Of a stretch of 64,000 bases of DNA, positions 11,481 to 24,117 are shown in pieces. Each line of letters starts with the position of its first letter. Position 1 is the stretch's first letter. The notes under the pieces are model-generated. The model was not told where the DNA came from. It saw only the letters and a list, made by a program, of their open reading frames with translations, and did no database searches. This DNA comes from Sphagnum magellanicum (taxonomy: Eukaryota > Streptophyta > Sphagnopsida > Sphagnales > Sphagnaceae): contig CM038925.1 in the NCBI GenBank assembly GCA_021904315.1, positions 16,184,501-16,248,500 of the forward strand, written 5' to 3'. Both the position numbers and the translations under genes were made by a program.

Positions 11481-14400
11481 CTTTTGCCTAACTCTAGCTA
11501 CACAATATTGTAGATCCTTGGTGGGAAATGATTGCTTTTGGCCTATAAAGGATGTTTCCATAGTTGAGGAAAAACTTGTATTTCTATCGGAAGAAGGCAT
11601 TCAAGAGGAGGGCTTTAGCAATTTGCGGAAAATAAAAATGTTTTATAAAGATCACACTCTCTCTTCATCCTTACGATTTGAGGGATTTGACGTTGATGAG
11701 GAAATTAACAATACAATGAATGGTATTCCTCAAGATGAGTTTGATGGATACATGTGTAATATTTTTGATGATTCTAACAGTGATGGCATTATGAGAAAAT
11801 GTTCTTTTGATTTTATGAATGAAGGGTGGAATGAAGAAGGAAGTGGCAAAAAAAGAAAAAAACGAATTGAAAATGAAAACGAAGGAAAGAACTCTTGCAT
11901 CTTGATAAAAGGTAGGTGTGGAATGTGATGTTGGATTGTTTGTTGCAAGTGGCTATGTAATAGTTAGTGACCCAAGGGAAGCAGTTCTTGATAAAGATTG
12001 GTGAAGATCATGTCGGTGTGAATATTTTGTATTGCTTGAATAACATTTCAGCGGTTATGACAATTTGGAAGTGGTTGTTGGCACAAACCATTATGGATTG
12101 GCATTCCCTGAAACAACTTCTTGTATCTTACGATGAAAACAACATTCCAACTATTGATGAAAAAGGAGAAGTTGGTGTGAGGAAGAAGTAATATACTTTT
12201 CAAAAGATGAAGTGAAGTGTTGGACATTTTGAACGATTAGTGTCAAGGATTGATAAGCTGCTATCCCAAGAGTTTGTTCGAAATGTGAGTTTCGTGTTAT
12301 GTTGCACACAGAATTGTTGTCAACACTTTCCTTGTGAGAAGATGACATTGTTAAGGGAAGAGTTTTGGGGTATGTCCTTTGAAGAACGTAGAATGTATGG
12401 CATGGATATCCTAAGAAAGTTGCATGTGAAAGTAGACATAAAGCAACAAAAGTTTATCACAATTTAAGAAATAAACATTTGTGAAACAACATGGTATAAG
12501 ATCGTTGGATTGTCCAAATTGACATACATGTTATACAAAGTAGATTCCAAGCAAGGATGTAGACTTTTACCTCATGGAAACAAAGGCTTGCATAAATTCC
12601 GAGCTCCAACCAAGTAGGTAGAATCAAATGTTCAATTGTTGCTTAACTTGAGTGTTAACACAATGTTGCATCAATTGAAAGGAATCAAAAATGGTAGACA
12701 AGATGTTCAACAATTTTTACTTGATACACGGAAAAGCTTTTGAGAACAAATTGATCAAGTAAGTGATAATGTATAAAAATTAGAAGAACATGTGAATATG
12801 ATGTATTTCTTTGAGTTTTAGTTTTCAATGTTTAAAATTGTGATGCGTTTTGTAATTTGATCATTTTTTCAAATTACATTTTCATAGATCAACAAGGAGT
12901 TAAACATTGGAGGTATTTTTTAATCTGCGATGAAAAGGTTGAGGAAGAGATACCATCTCAATGGTGATGTAAGAAAAAGAGGCTATGTTCTTGCAAAGTG
13001 TACTATGTGCGAATCATTAAAGGATTTAATATCAAAATTGGGAAGGAACAGTAGTGATGGGAAAGAATATGCATTGAAGTTGACAAAACACCTCTTGCAT
13101 CAAGAGTTGTGTAGAAGCTTGTACCATACTTAAAGGTCTGAGTTTGTGCGGTCCAAAGATGAATTCCTATGTGTTATCCATGATAAAATGGATCATGCGA
13201 AAATTACATTCCCAAGGTTATAGGTGGCAAACAAAATGATTTGTGGGCTTAGATAATTACCCATTACGTTGATGGGTATGATAGCCCATGGTCATGGCAA
13301 TGAGAAATATGCACAATATTCCAATGAGTTGTGGCCTAATGATCCCAATTGTACAATTGGGTCATTCTTGTGGCTTCTTTGAACTTTGGAGAAAGCTCTA
13401 GCTTGTGAGTCCAAAATATTGTTTGAGCACCCTACCCAAAATGCATTATTCACAGGTCTTTTGCAAGGAAAATCTTGTTGTATAATTGAATTAAAGACAC
13501 CAAGTGAAAGTGTGGGCCCCAAACTATTGCCAAATTTGTTTTTGCTTCAAATGGATAACTATGTGAAGGACAATAAAAATAGGTATTTGTTAGCATTTCT
13601 TTTGTTGTTGACAACTAGGGAAGTGTTTGAGGAGGTTAGGCTAGGATTCCTTATGGTTGGTCATACACATGAAGATATTGATGGATGTTTTGGATATTTG
13701 TCCAAAAAGTTGAGAAAATAGAACAATTATATTTTGGAAGACTTGATGAAGGTTTTAATGGTTTCACAAAAAAGACCTTTCATTCCACATTTTGATTAAA
13801 TAAATTCTAAATTTTAAAACTTGGGTCCTTGGTTGTTTAAAGGATGTTTTGGAAACTTTGGTAGGGCATACTCTTATGCATCTTTTTAATTTTTTTTGTG
13901 GATTCATTTGGTTGGCTTGTGATGCAGTACCAAGTTTCACCAACCGATAGCATTTGGAGTCCCATAGAGGGGCCTCCAATCCAATTATGGAAAGTTAATG
14001 CGGATGGATTTCCAAAGTTGTTTACTAGGGTTTACAACCTTGTTCCATACCGCCCAATGGGGCCATGATGCAATGAGGTCAGTGGAGAGGGAGAAGTTTA
14101 TCAATGTTGGATTATTTAAATACATGGAATTTTGGAAACAAGGCATCGAACAAAACGCAACTTATGTGATGAAGATTAATCCATATGTGGATTACTAGAA
14201 GGATATTTTATTGCATTTGTCAAAACCTTTGCTTATTCAAGGGTGCATTATTTTGGAGGGCTTTTAGCCTTCCAACAATTAGAAGTTGAATTATGCAAGA
14301 ACCGAATTGCCGTCCACAACGTCGGTTGTTGATTTAGAAGATCTAATCATTCGTCCTTATTATGGGCCCAAAAACTTGAAGTTAGTTCCCACATAAGCCC

Positions 14401-14620
14401 CATTCAGAAATTTCAACAATGGAGATTTTGCTTTCATGAAGCCTCATGATCCTCTCCTTGTCCCTATTTGGTTGGGAAGAACACAAAATGATGTTGTCAA
14501 AGATGATCAAAATGAATTCTTTAAAATGGTGAAGGTGTAATGGTGGGTCCCAATGAAGGAGGTCAAATTCGGATGAACAATGTTTGTACAAAGATTATTG
14601 GAATGGGAAGTGTAAATGTA
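11481..14620 (+). pseudogene. Decayed transposon protein of the DUF7869 family
   Basis: Several open frames in the same direction, broken by stops and frameshifts, make up one ancient protein. In order: an acidic N-terminal part (11518-11928); a cysteine segment CTQNCCQHFPCEKM (about 12304-12345) followed by LLREEFWGMSFEERRMYG; GLSKLTYMLYKVDSKQGCRL (about 12507); GMIAHGHGNEKYAQYSNELW (about 13271); and LQMDNYVKDNKNRYLLAFLL plus FLMVGHTHEDIDGCFGYLSKK (13540-13715). The last two are the hallmark motifs of the DUF7869 domain as I know it, an RNase H-like domain found in multicopy transposon-associated proteins of plants and other eukaryotes. In-frame stops (e.g. after FITI near 12465 and between GSFLWLL and TLEKA near 13383) show it is dead. 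The transposon superfamily is not resolved. Confidence 0.65.
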
Positions 14621-15135
14621 ATTTGGCAGATCCAAAATAGTGGCTCGAAATTGTAACTATTCTTTTCTCTTTTCCTTCACGAAAAAAATTGACAAACAAA
14701 AGTCAAATTACTATTCTTGATAATTATTCTTCTCGAATGAAAATGAATATGGAGGCTATTAATGCATCTAGTAATTTGTAAAATATGTTTGCATTATTTA
14801 ATGAATTTAGTTATAATATATCAAATTATTCGTTATTTTTTTTTATATCCATAATTAGTAACAATCTATTGATTCTAATTCATTGCATGGTAGACAAGTG
14901 TGGTAGATAAGCATGGATTCATGGATAGGCATAGTTGCCTTTCTCTAAAACTTAGTGGATTGAGTTTCTTCTTGTGATTATTGGCTATATTATCAATACA
15001 ATATTATTATTTTGATTTGATGTATCATCTAGCAATGGAATAGTAGATTGTTGTGTTTTTGTGTTTAATGAGGTGTAATTTTGTTCATTGTAGATACTTT
15101 TGTGTACAATGTTCTTCATAGTCATGATTAGTGAC
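14621..15135. other. AT-rich intergenic DNA
   Basis: No gene or repeat recognised. Confidence 0.45.
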
Positions 15136-15860
15136 CTTTGTTGTTACACTTGAACCCTAATCCCTAATGGCCACCAAGCATCTATTTTTTTGTTTCATGA
15201 CATTGATTCCAAATTTATGATGAGTTTTTTGTATTTTTGGGTTCTTTTGTGTTGGATGTGGCATATTTTAAAGCAATGTCTTGATCATAAAAAATAATGT
15301 GTGGCATTAATGTGGTATTAAGGAATTTTTTTATTACAAAACTTTGTGTGTATATTTTTAGATACTAGTTATTGATATTTTTTTTGGGACCTTAACCCTA
15401 ATCCTTGGTGGCCACCAGACATCTATTTTTCTCTTCATGCTATGAATAAATTTTTTGGATGCATACACATTATTGTGATTGATGAATTGGCACATGTTGT
15501 GCTTAGTTTCTTAATTTAATAAATAGATTTTTTTTTTTTTCTTATGAATAGGAGTACAATTTGACCTCCAACCTTGATAATGAATAATTTATAATTTTCA
15601 CTTGGTGGGCACCAGGAAAAATACTCTTTTCATCATATGAATATATTCATTTTGAAACTAGCATATTATATTTGTTTTTCACTTCATGTCCCTTAATTGA
15701 TTAAAAACAATGATTGAAAATGTTGTACAAAAAATTGGTATGAATGTTTTTGAGACTCCATGTATACATGGATGCAAGATTGTTGTTTTTATTTGAATGT
15801 AAGGTTACATTTCTTGAATGTGGTGGCCACCAGGGGGAATTCATACCATCCACCAAGTTG
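15136..15860. repeat. About 220-bp degenerate repeat with a GGTGGCCACCAG core
   Basis: Four loosely spaced copies of TGGCCACCAAGC / GGTGGCCACCAGAC / GGTGGGCACCAGGA / GGTGGCCACCAGGG start at 15168, 15405, 15602 and 15820. The first two share CCCTAATCC before the core and CATCTATTTTT after it. Spacings are roughly 200-240 bases. The palindromic core resembles the centre of the 46-bp repeats at 9.4-10.4 kb. Confidence 0.45.
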
Positions 15861-16815
15861 GGTAAAGTCCTAAATTAATTAAATATGTTTTAATAGGAAT
15901 TTTTGGAAAATCTTGGCTTGTTGATTATGAAAATTCATTTTCTTCTATAGTTTGTGGAAGGTGTATGGTTGAAGATTCTTGGCATCCAATTATGTGCTTA
16001 AATGGTGTTCCCTTCCAAAAAGTCTTTTTCACAAATGTTTTTTGAATTGATGAAAATATGCAATATGTCCTACTAACCTTAGTAAAATGTAATTTTATAA
16101 CAATGAATTTTAATTTATGGATGTATAAACAAACACATGATTTGTTTGATTTTGTCATTGATTTTTTGGGAGGTTGACAACTAGTAGCCAAAACACATCA
16201 CCATCAATTTGTTTGAAGCAATGGAAATAACAATTAAAACTTTGGAAAGGAATTTAAATCAAATTTGAGATCAATATGGGATTAAGGAAGAAAATATGAG
16301 TTTGGAGGAAAATGTCGAGAACATTTATTTTGGCCATGTGTTTTTAAAGCATGTCAATGTGCTACAACATATGATTTTTTTGGTAAAAATCTCAAGTTTG
16401 TTAAGTTGACATAGTTTGATTTACAGAAATGCACAATTTGACCAAAAAAATACAAATAGGATACAAACCCAACTTGCATTGATTTTAGTTGTTGTCCAAG
16501 AAAATTGAACATTCCAATTAAAACAAGATTCATTTTAATCCAAAACTTGTAAATACCTTTAAAACTTGAAATAATTTTTAGATATGTGATTTAGAATAAT
16601 GGGGTTGAATGTTAGACTTTGTATGAAAGTTTGCTAACAAAATTATTATATTTTTTAAAATTGCAATTTTGAAAGGATATTGTCCTTTGTTATAGTAAAC
16701 ATATTACTATGAACATACCCATAAAGTGCCACCTCTTCTTACATGACACATTTTTCAAATAATTGTTACTTATATTTTGCCTATTATTACTTGTGTTTTG
16801 AACCAACCTCATGGT
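15861..16815. other. AT-rich intergenic DNA
   Basis: No coding or RNA gene signal recognised. Confidence 0.45.
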
Positions 16816-16821
16816 CATTGA

Positions 16822-17389
16822 TTGATTAATGATGTATTGCAATATGCCATAGTAATGAACTTAAAACTAAAAAAACTTGAAATCCCACTAGCCTTGGACA
16901 ATATGATGGATGATGATGTTGGAATTGCTTTTGAATTGACCTTACTTACTTTTAACATAAAATGGGAAGTTTGTAGTGTTTTGGATTCATTCCTTTCATT
17001 CTCAAGGAGGTATGAAGAAACAAAAACACATAATATAATATCCTTGATGTTAGACCTTACATTTAAAAGTCTTCATGTAGTATCCTCTATTATTTGTCAT
17101 GAGCAAGTGGGGTTATTGCTGAGAATTATGGTGGAAGTTTTTGTATCCTATGCTTTTGAAATGTCATTATCATTTACATCCACTAGTAGAACTTTTAAAT
17201 GATTTTATAGATCAAAAAATTAATGAGGATTATAATTTGGATATTTTTTTACAAATTGCTAGCACAATTGAATTGACAAAAAAACTAGCTAATATAAAAC
17301 TTTTGACTTTCAAACAATACCAAACAAACGTTAAAGATATTGTTAAGGAGATAACTAAGGTAGTAACAAGGAGAAAAGTAATTAATTGA
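16822..17389 (+). pseudogene. hAT-like transposase C-terminal remnant, frameshifted
   Basis: A first frame (to about 17130) contains FLSFSRRYEETKTHNIISLMLDLTFK followed by a hydrophobic helix. The reading frame then shifts and continues as YPMLLKCHYHLHPLVELLND...KVVTRRKVIN, ending with TGA at 17387-17389. The pattern 'SLMLDPRFK...L' followed by 'YPMLLKCYYHLHPL' is how the region before the hAT dimerisation domain reads in some plant hAT transposases. There is no N-terminal BED finger or DDE region upstream. A 1-2 base indel near 17130-17145 breaks the frame. Confidence 0.45.
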
Positions 17390-20300
17390 GGAACATACAT
17401 AGTAAATATACTTTAAATTCAAATTTTAAAGGGAAGACTTGGATATATTTCCTTTCACATTTTGATTTTAGACATTAGCACATTATGTAGAGTTTTTGGT
17501 TACTATGTTTTTGACATGTTACACACATTGGAATTCTAAATGAAAAACAAAATGTCACATATTAATTTTTTTTGTATAAAATAAAAAAATGTAGATACAA
17601 CAAGTAGGTACAGAAAATAAAAGTTTAAATTTGAATTGTGTACATTATGTAAGTTTTGCATATTATTTTGTTAGAAATACATTTTGATTTTGTGTTTGGA
17701 TTATTATAGATTAAATGATAAATTATTACTTACCATTTAATGACCATCCCCAAGATGAATTCAAAAAAAGAAATCAGGATTTCAATGATTTGCTATTGAT
17801 TTCGTTATTTAAAAAAATAAATAGGACAATGTGATAGGAAGTTTGTTTATTTTCAAAAAAATTATTGATTAGTTTCTTTTAATACAAGAACTTGAGCAAG
17901 GTAACTATTGTAAGGGTTTGAGTTTGAAAACAAAAATTATTTTTAAAAAAATAATGAATGTAGAAAAACATGTCTTGAATGGTGACCCAAAGTTTGTAGA
18001 GATAAATGGATCAAGCAACAAATTAAAAGATGATGAACAACATATGCATTAGGAATCAATGAAATTTTCACAATAGAATGGGTGCAACATATAATACAAC
18101 ATCTACCAGTCTAATCAAAAATTGACCTATAGGGTATAGGACACCTTCAACAAAACATTAGGGACCACAAGAAACATTGACTTGGAGAGCACATAGGTGA
18201 CCCAGAAACCAAGATCATTAATCCTTGAGGAACACACAACTAGTAATCAACCCAAGTGTTTGAGAAAAAAATGCAATTGGGACCACCCTATAAGTTTAAA
18301 ACAATTGGTGCAAAGGATAATAGAAAAGAATTTGTAATCCTTTAAGCACTAGGATACACATAATTAACAGTATGTTCAACATAGTTTTAAAGAGGAACAA
18401 AAACAACATCATGATCTTGGTTATTACTAGGTGGTCACCTTTCTTGATGACCAAGTAATCTGTTTCACCTTCATATTAATGACCATTAAAAAAATGGGAA
18501 GAATACTTGGACAATAATAAGGTTGGACAAGTAATGCCGTTGATCCTAAAGTTTCAACCACATGATGAATATTTGTAGGAATAATCATATGTGACTGAAG
18601 TAATATATCAACATTAGAGACCAGAACTTCAATTGGAACATGATATTTAATTTGTATTTATCTATAAACCATGAACAATTGTGGAAAATGCTAGATATAG
18701 ATTACAAACTAAGGAATTAATGATGATGCATGGTCAATAAATAATGGTTTAGTCTAGAAAATGGTTAGAACACAAAGCTTCATTGTGTGGTTCATGTACT
18801 AAGACCTATGCCCAACAAATGAAATTATTGTTAATAGGAGTGACACAACAAAGCTTTGCAAATCATGTTACAAGCATTATTTTAAACAAATTAAACATGG
18901 AAAAACCACAACATTGGGAAGTCGTGTAAAGAAACTTGGATGGTACCATTCATAATGTAAACTTGAGCTATTCAATACATAAGAAATGGTGGGGAATTGC
19001 AAAGAACATCAAGTGTGGTTTGAATTCCTTGACCATCATTTCATCCATATTTTGTTCCTAACCAAATGCAGTTGGTAATTGTTCTAACAAGGATGGGATA
19101 CACTAGAACAAGTCCTATTCAACATATCATTCCAATTATGCTTATAATTTGGGCAACCTAAACAATTACAACCTCAAGTGAAATATACAACATTGTACAT
19201 GTTTACATTGAAGTGTCACAAAATGTACATACTTAAACCATCATGAAAAGAAACAAAGTGTTAAGGCCACCCATGAACTATTAGGTTTTTGAAATAATAA
19301 AATGGGGAGCTGAGAAAGAATCTTCTTCTCCTTGGATAAGGAAAAAGCTAAAACATAAATTGATTGTCCAAACTAGTAGGACAAACTCATAAACTTTCTA
19401 TGGAAACAAATCTGAAGCAAATACAAAATACTTGTAGCATACAAAGAGAAAATAACTAGTAAAAATTTTACATACAAATATATGACAAAAACTTATTTTA
19501 CTCCAAACACCTCTTGTACAATCCTCAAAGGCACAAAGCCTTAAGTACCTTAAAAAAACTATAGTTATATGTGTCTTTTATGAATAAAATTGTTTTGTAA
19601 AGAATTATTATTCATACAAGGTTACCTATTTATATCACCAAATATAAGATTTAATGATAAATTATCCAATTGTAAAAATCAAATTGTAAATTATAAATTT
19701 TCAATTCTTTACAACTACAATCCATACAATAATTATAGAAATATAAGATTTGAATGGTAATATCTATTTCTAATAAATGTAAGTATTAAAATACAATATA
19801 AGATAATTGGGTTTTTTTCCATTTTGAAATGTAGTTGAAATGGCGATCATGCATATGTTGATTTAATTAGATTTGGCTACATACCAAATATGAATGGTTA
19901 AAAAAAAAAATCATTTTACATCCTTGGCTACCTACTAAAACTTATCATTGAAATTTGGCAAAATAAGGCCCTACCTAGATGATGAAGCTTTATATTCAAA
20001 GTTTTTTTCTCCATTTCTTTCTAGTGTGAGCTTTAAGGCAAATTGTTATTGTCTTCACGCATTTGTCTGGATGGGTTGATAGTTTGTTGCAGATTGTTTC
20101 CAACATTTTGGAATGTATTATTGTTTATCTTCCCAACATGTTTTTGATTGGTTACTTTAAGCTCATAATGAAAACTAAATTGGATGCACAATAATCCACG
20201 GTTACAAACATCTTTGTTTAGTGACATATTTGTAGGTGTCTAATCAATTTGTGTATTTATTATTATCATGAAATTTGTTGGATGTGTATTGGACTACTTC

Positions 20301-20666
20301 CATGGGAATAATGAACTTAAAATGTTTAAAAATGGAAAAATGACTCCAATGGCCAAAACAACTACATATGTTTGAACAACCACAAAATCTATTTACAAAT
20401 CTTGTGTTAAATTCCTATGAAAAATCGTGCACACACAATTCTCACAATGTCTACATTTATAATACCCTATTATTGGATCCAAACCGATTCATTCCCCTTA
20501 TAGGTTTTACTTTTGTTGGTCCTATTTTTAATTTTATGAAAGGATATTTCACCTCATTTATGATACTAAAAATGATTATTTGTGCCAATGTCAATATAAA
20601 AATTGGATTGTTATACATACCTAACTTTTTCTATTTAAATATGAAATTGTGTAAAACAGTAAACTA
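17390..20666. other. AT-rich intergenic DNA with a dispersed repeat copy
   Basis: No credible gene. The part at about 19815-19965 (containing TTGGCTACCTACT and AATTTGGCAAA) resembles 30130-30330, inside an intron of the receptor kinase gene, so both are copies of one dispersed element. Confidence 0.4.
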
Positions 20667-20669
20667 TTC

Positions 20670-22293
20670 CATTACACCAAAAAGCGTCATAGTTCACTGT
20701 GGGTTTCATTAGATTTTAAGTGAATTTGAACATTTTTACCATGGTGAAACTGGTTAACCTTCTAGTGAACAGGGACTAGTTGATACGAATAGTAAATTGA
20801 TCCATTAATATTTAGTGAAACAAGGTTATTTTCAAGTGAAATACAAATTTACCAAGCCATTTCACTTGTTAGTTAATTAATTAGGCAACATGGAAATCAT
20901 TTAAATTTAAATTATTAAATATTTAATGTAACATTTAATATTATTTTTCAAATATTTTATTTTAAACATTATAAAAACATAATCTTTGAAAATTCATATT
21001 TTATTAAGATTTTGTCCAAATGAATGATTAAAGTTAAATTTAAATTTTTTTCAATAATGTATATAATTAAATTTATTTCTTTTTGAAAGTGTAAAATCAT
21101 TTGAACAAATGTTTTTTTTGAATATCACTATTCAATAACATTTTGATGACAATTCTTTTTTTTATAAAAATGTTTAATAAATGGGTAACATTTTTGCTAA
21201 TATAATAATATTACCTATGTTAAGTTACTTTCAGTTATTCCAAGGTTATTTTTCATTGTTCTAATTATTTCACCTCACATTATTTATGGTTATTCTCAGT
21301 TTTTTTTTGTTATTTTTAGCTATTTCACCCTATGTTACTTTCGATTATTCTAAGTTATTTTTGGTTATTTTATGTTATTTTTGGCTATTGTAGGTTATTT
21401 CACTTTAGGCTACTTGTAGTTATTATAAATTATTTTTTGTTATTTTAAGTTATTTCATCTTAGGTTATTTTCAATTATGTGAAACTACTATTGGTTACTT
21501 TTGGCTATTGAAAGCTATTTCACCTTATGTTATTATTGGCTATTCTAGGTTATATTACAATATGTTATTTGTGGCTATTTTATTGGTCACGATTGTTGGT
21601 TATTCTATTGGTGGCCATTGGTGCCTATTTTATTGGTGGCTATTAATGATTATTGTATTAATGACTATTGGTAGTTATTTTATTAATGGTTATTAATGGC
21701 TATTGATGGCTCTTATATGAATGTTTATTGGTGGCTATTCTATTAGTGGCTATTGGTGACTATTCTATTAGTGGCTATTGTTGGCTTTTCTATTGTAAGC
21801 CATTGATGGTTATCTTATTGGTGATTATTGATGGTTATTCTATTGGTGGCTATTTTATTAATGGCTGTTAGTGATTTTTTGGGTTATTTTAGGTTATATT
21901 ACGACTATTGATGAATATTTTATTATAAGTTATTGTTGGATATTTTGGGCTAAATTTTCATAGGCTATTGGTAGTTATTTATTATAGACAATTTTAAATT
22001 ATTTTACTTTATGTCATTACATTATATTTTAGATCATTTTAAGTTGTTATATTTAGGATAAAATAACTTATAATAACTTAAAGTAAAATAATAACATAAA
22101 AATAAACCTATTACTGTAATAAATTATAATAGTGAATTATGTCAACTAGTTGTGAACACGATGTTTACATATTGATATTATAATGAAATAATTTAAACCA
22201 TGGTGAAATCACTAAGATGCAATGAACTTATTTCACTTTTAAAGTCCCCTAATGATTTAGGTTAGTGAACTACACCCCACTTTTATTCTAGTG
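20670..22293. mobile_element. Complete non-autonomous CACTA-like transposon, 1624 bp
   Basis: The left end (CATTACACCAAAAAGCG, then AGTTCACTGTGGG) and the reverse complement of the right end (CACTAGAATAAAAGTGGG, then TAGTTCACTAACC) are imperfect inverted repeats of CACTA type. The direct repeat TTC at 20667-20669 and 22294-22296 is a 3-bp target duplication, as expected for CACTA elements. The left subterminal 190 bases match those at 467-655. No transposase is present. The interior (21220-21970) is a minisatellite of GGCTATT/TTATTGGTGGCTATT units. Confidence 0.75.
21220..21975. repeat. GGTTATT/GGCTATT minisatellite inside the CACTA-like element
   Basis: Dozens of short units such as GGTTATTTT, GGCTATTGGTGG and TTCTATTGGTGGCTATT follow one another with gradual drift from GGTTATTTT at the left to GGTGGCTATT at the right. 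The short open frame here is a by-product of the repeat. Confidence 0.7.
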
Positions 22294-22296
22294 TTC

Positions 22297-23481
22297 GTTC
22301 ATACATTAGTTGTTTTCTAATTTATAATGTGAACAAAAATTTGAAGGATGTTATTTTTAAGGTCCCATGTTAAATAATATATTGTATAAAATGTGTTTAT
22401 GCAATGAGGTAGTTACCATTAAATTATGTGTTGCTAAATAATTACTATGTGAGATGTACCTAGAGCGACACACATTAATTGCCTAATGACACAAATACAC
22501 CTTCTACATTATAAAAAACATAGCCCATTACCTTTTTTTTTTTTCAATGTAATGTTTTAAAGTTCATAATGACCAATTTCAAGTACATATGTGTTTTAAT
22601 ATGTCATTCTAGGTTCTTTTCTAACCTTTAGTTATTTACTCCTTGAAATCACACACGTTAAAATCACATAAACATGTCTAGAATCTCTTTGGTTTTTACA
22701 TCTTCATTCAATTTATTTAATGTCCATAGTGTAAGTTAAAGGGAATGCATATGTACTACTATTCTTAATTGTTAACATAGATTTTTAAATTACCAATTTA
22801 AACCTAATATTCCACAATTTCATCTTATTGGCACTAATTGTTTCCTAAATGAAATATATTATGTATAATTTTTCTCTTCCAAATTCAACATAATGTCTTT
22901 TAAATCCGTGCAAATTTTGAAATTTTAACTCCTTTTTTTTTCAAAAACCATTTTTATTCTTAATTGTTTCTAAATATTTTGACAATTGTAGCTTTCATAC
23001 AAGGAATTTGGGATTTTCCAATTTCCAACTAATATCTCCCAATAATTTTTCTTTTCTTCAATTTTTTGCCTATTTTCTATTCTGGAAATTAAAAAAATCT
23101 TTGTTGATTTGTTACATCTATATCAGGGCTATATGTTTTCCATTGTTGAAAGTTAAGGTTTAATATATTAGCGCTTCAGCTTCCCAACAACTCATTATGC
23201 TAATTGATAGTTATTATATACTGTGCCTATTGGATTTTGTGTATGCTACAATTTTCATGCAAGTTATAATATTGAACATTTATTTTAGTTTTTTTCCCAT
23301 TAAAGAAAACACCTTACCAACATTTTTATTTCCATATTGTCTTTTAGTCTTCTTCAAGTCTATTATATCAATGCATGCAAATAGAATAATGTTGTACTTT
23401 TTCCCTTCCTTGATCATTTCTTTCATTTTGTAATTATACTGATGGTAATTCTTCATGTTGAAAGAAGGTTTGATCTTACTA
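22297..23481. other. AT-rich intergenic DNA
   Basis: No gene recognised. The open frame near 23200-23430 encodes only a hydrophobic low-complexity peptide from AT-rich DNA and looks like chance. Confidence 0.45.
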
Positions 23482-24117
23482 GACTAGGGTGAAAGCACGG
23501 TAAAGTATATGGAAAAAGTTGTCGAAAAAATATCAAGTTAAAAAAGAGGCAATTTTTCATGAAAACACAAGAAAGTAGATTCAAATTTTACTTAAATTTC
23601 ATTTTGAAACTATTGAGCCTTCAATTGGATTTATTGTAAATCAAGTACAAAATTTTTAAAACTTTGGAATAATAAAAGTAGGGAACAAGTAGGTTTGAAA
23701 TTGATTGGTCAATATGGTGTTCAAACCTATTTTTGCATTACAAAATTAATGAAATATACATGTATGAAGTTATAAGATAAAGATCATTGTATATTCAAGG
23801 GCCTTACCAAAAAAAAATCTACTTTCTCTTTGGTTGAATATACTTGACACATATTTGAATCAAATGTTACATTTCAAAAAGTATGTTTTAAAAGTTACTT
23901 GCATTTAGAAAATTCTACTTGAAACCTAATTTTATAATGCAAAATTTAAAAATTAATGCATAATAATGAAAAGGTATCTTGTTATTTATCATTCAACTAA
24001 AAAGATTCAATGTATAACACTTTTCTGATGGGTTTTGGTCCTACTTTTTGTTCATTTAACAAGTAGATTGGCAAGTACTTTTAGTTGTACACTTTATCAT
24101 GCTTTCACCCACTAGTG
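23482..24117. mobile_element. Inverted-repeat element (MITE-like), about 636 bp
   Basis: The left end reads GACTAGGGTGAAAGCACGG then TAAAGTATA. The reverse complement of the right end reads CACTAGTGGGTGAAAGCATG then ATAAAGTGTA. These form imperfect terminal inverted repeats of about 28 bases. Motifs such as AAGTAGATT occur near both ends. No protein is encoded. I could not settle the target duplication, so the superfamily is open; the CACTAG end suggests a CACTA relative. Confidence 0.5.
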
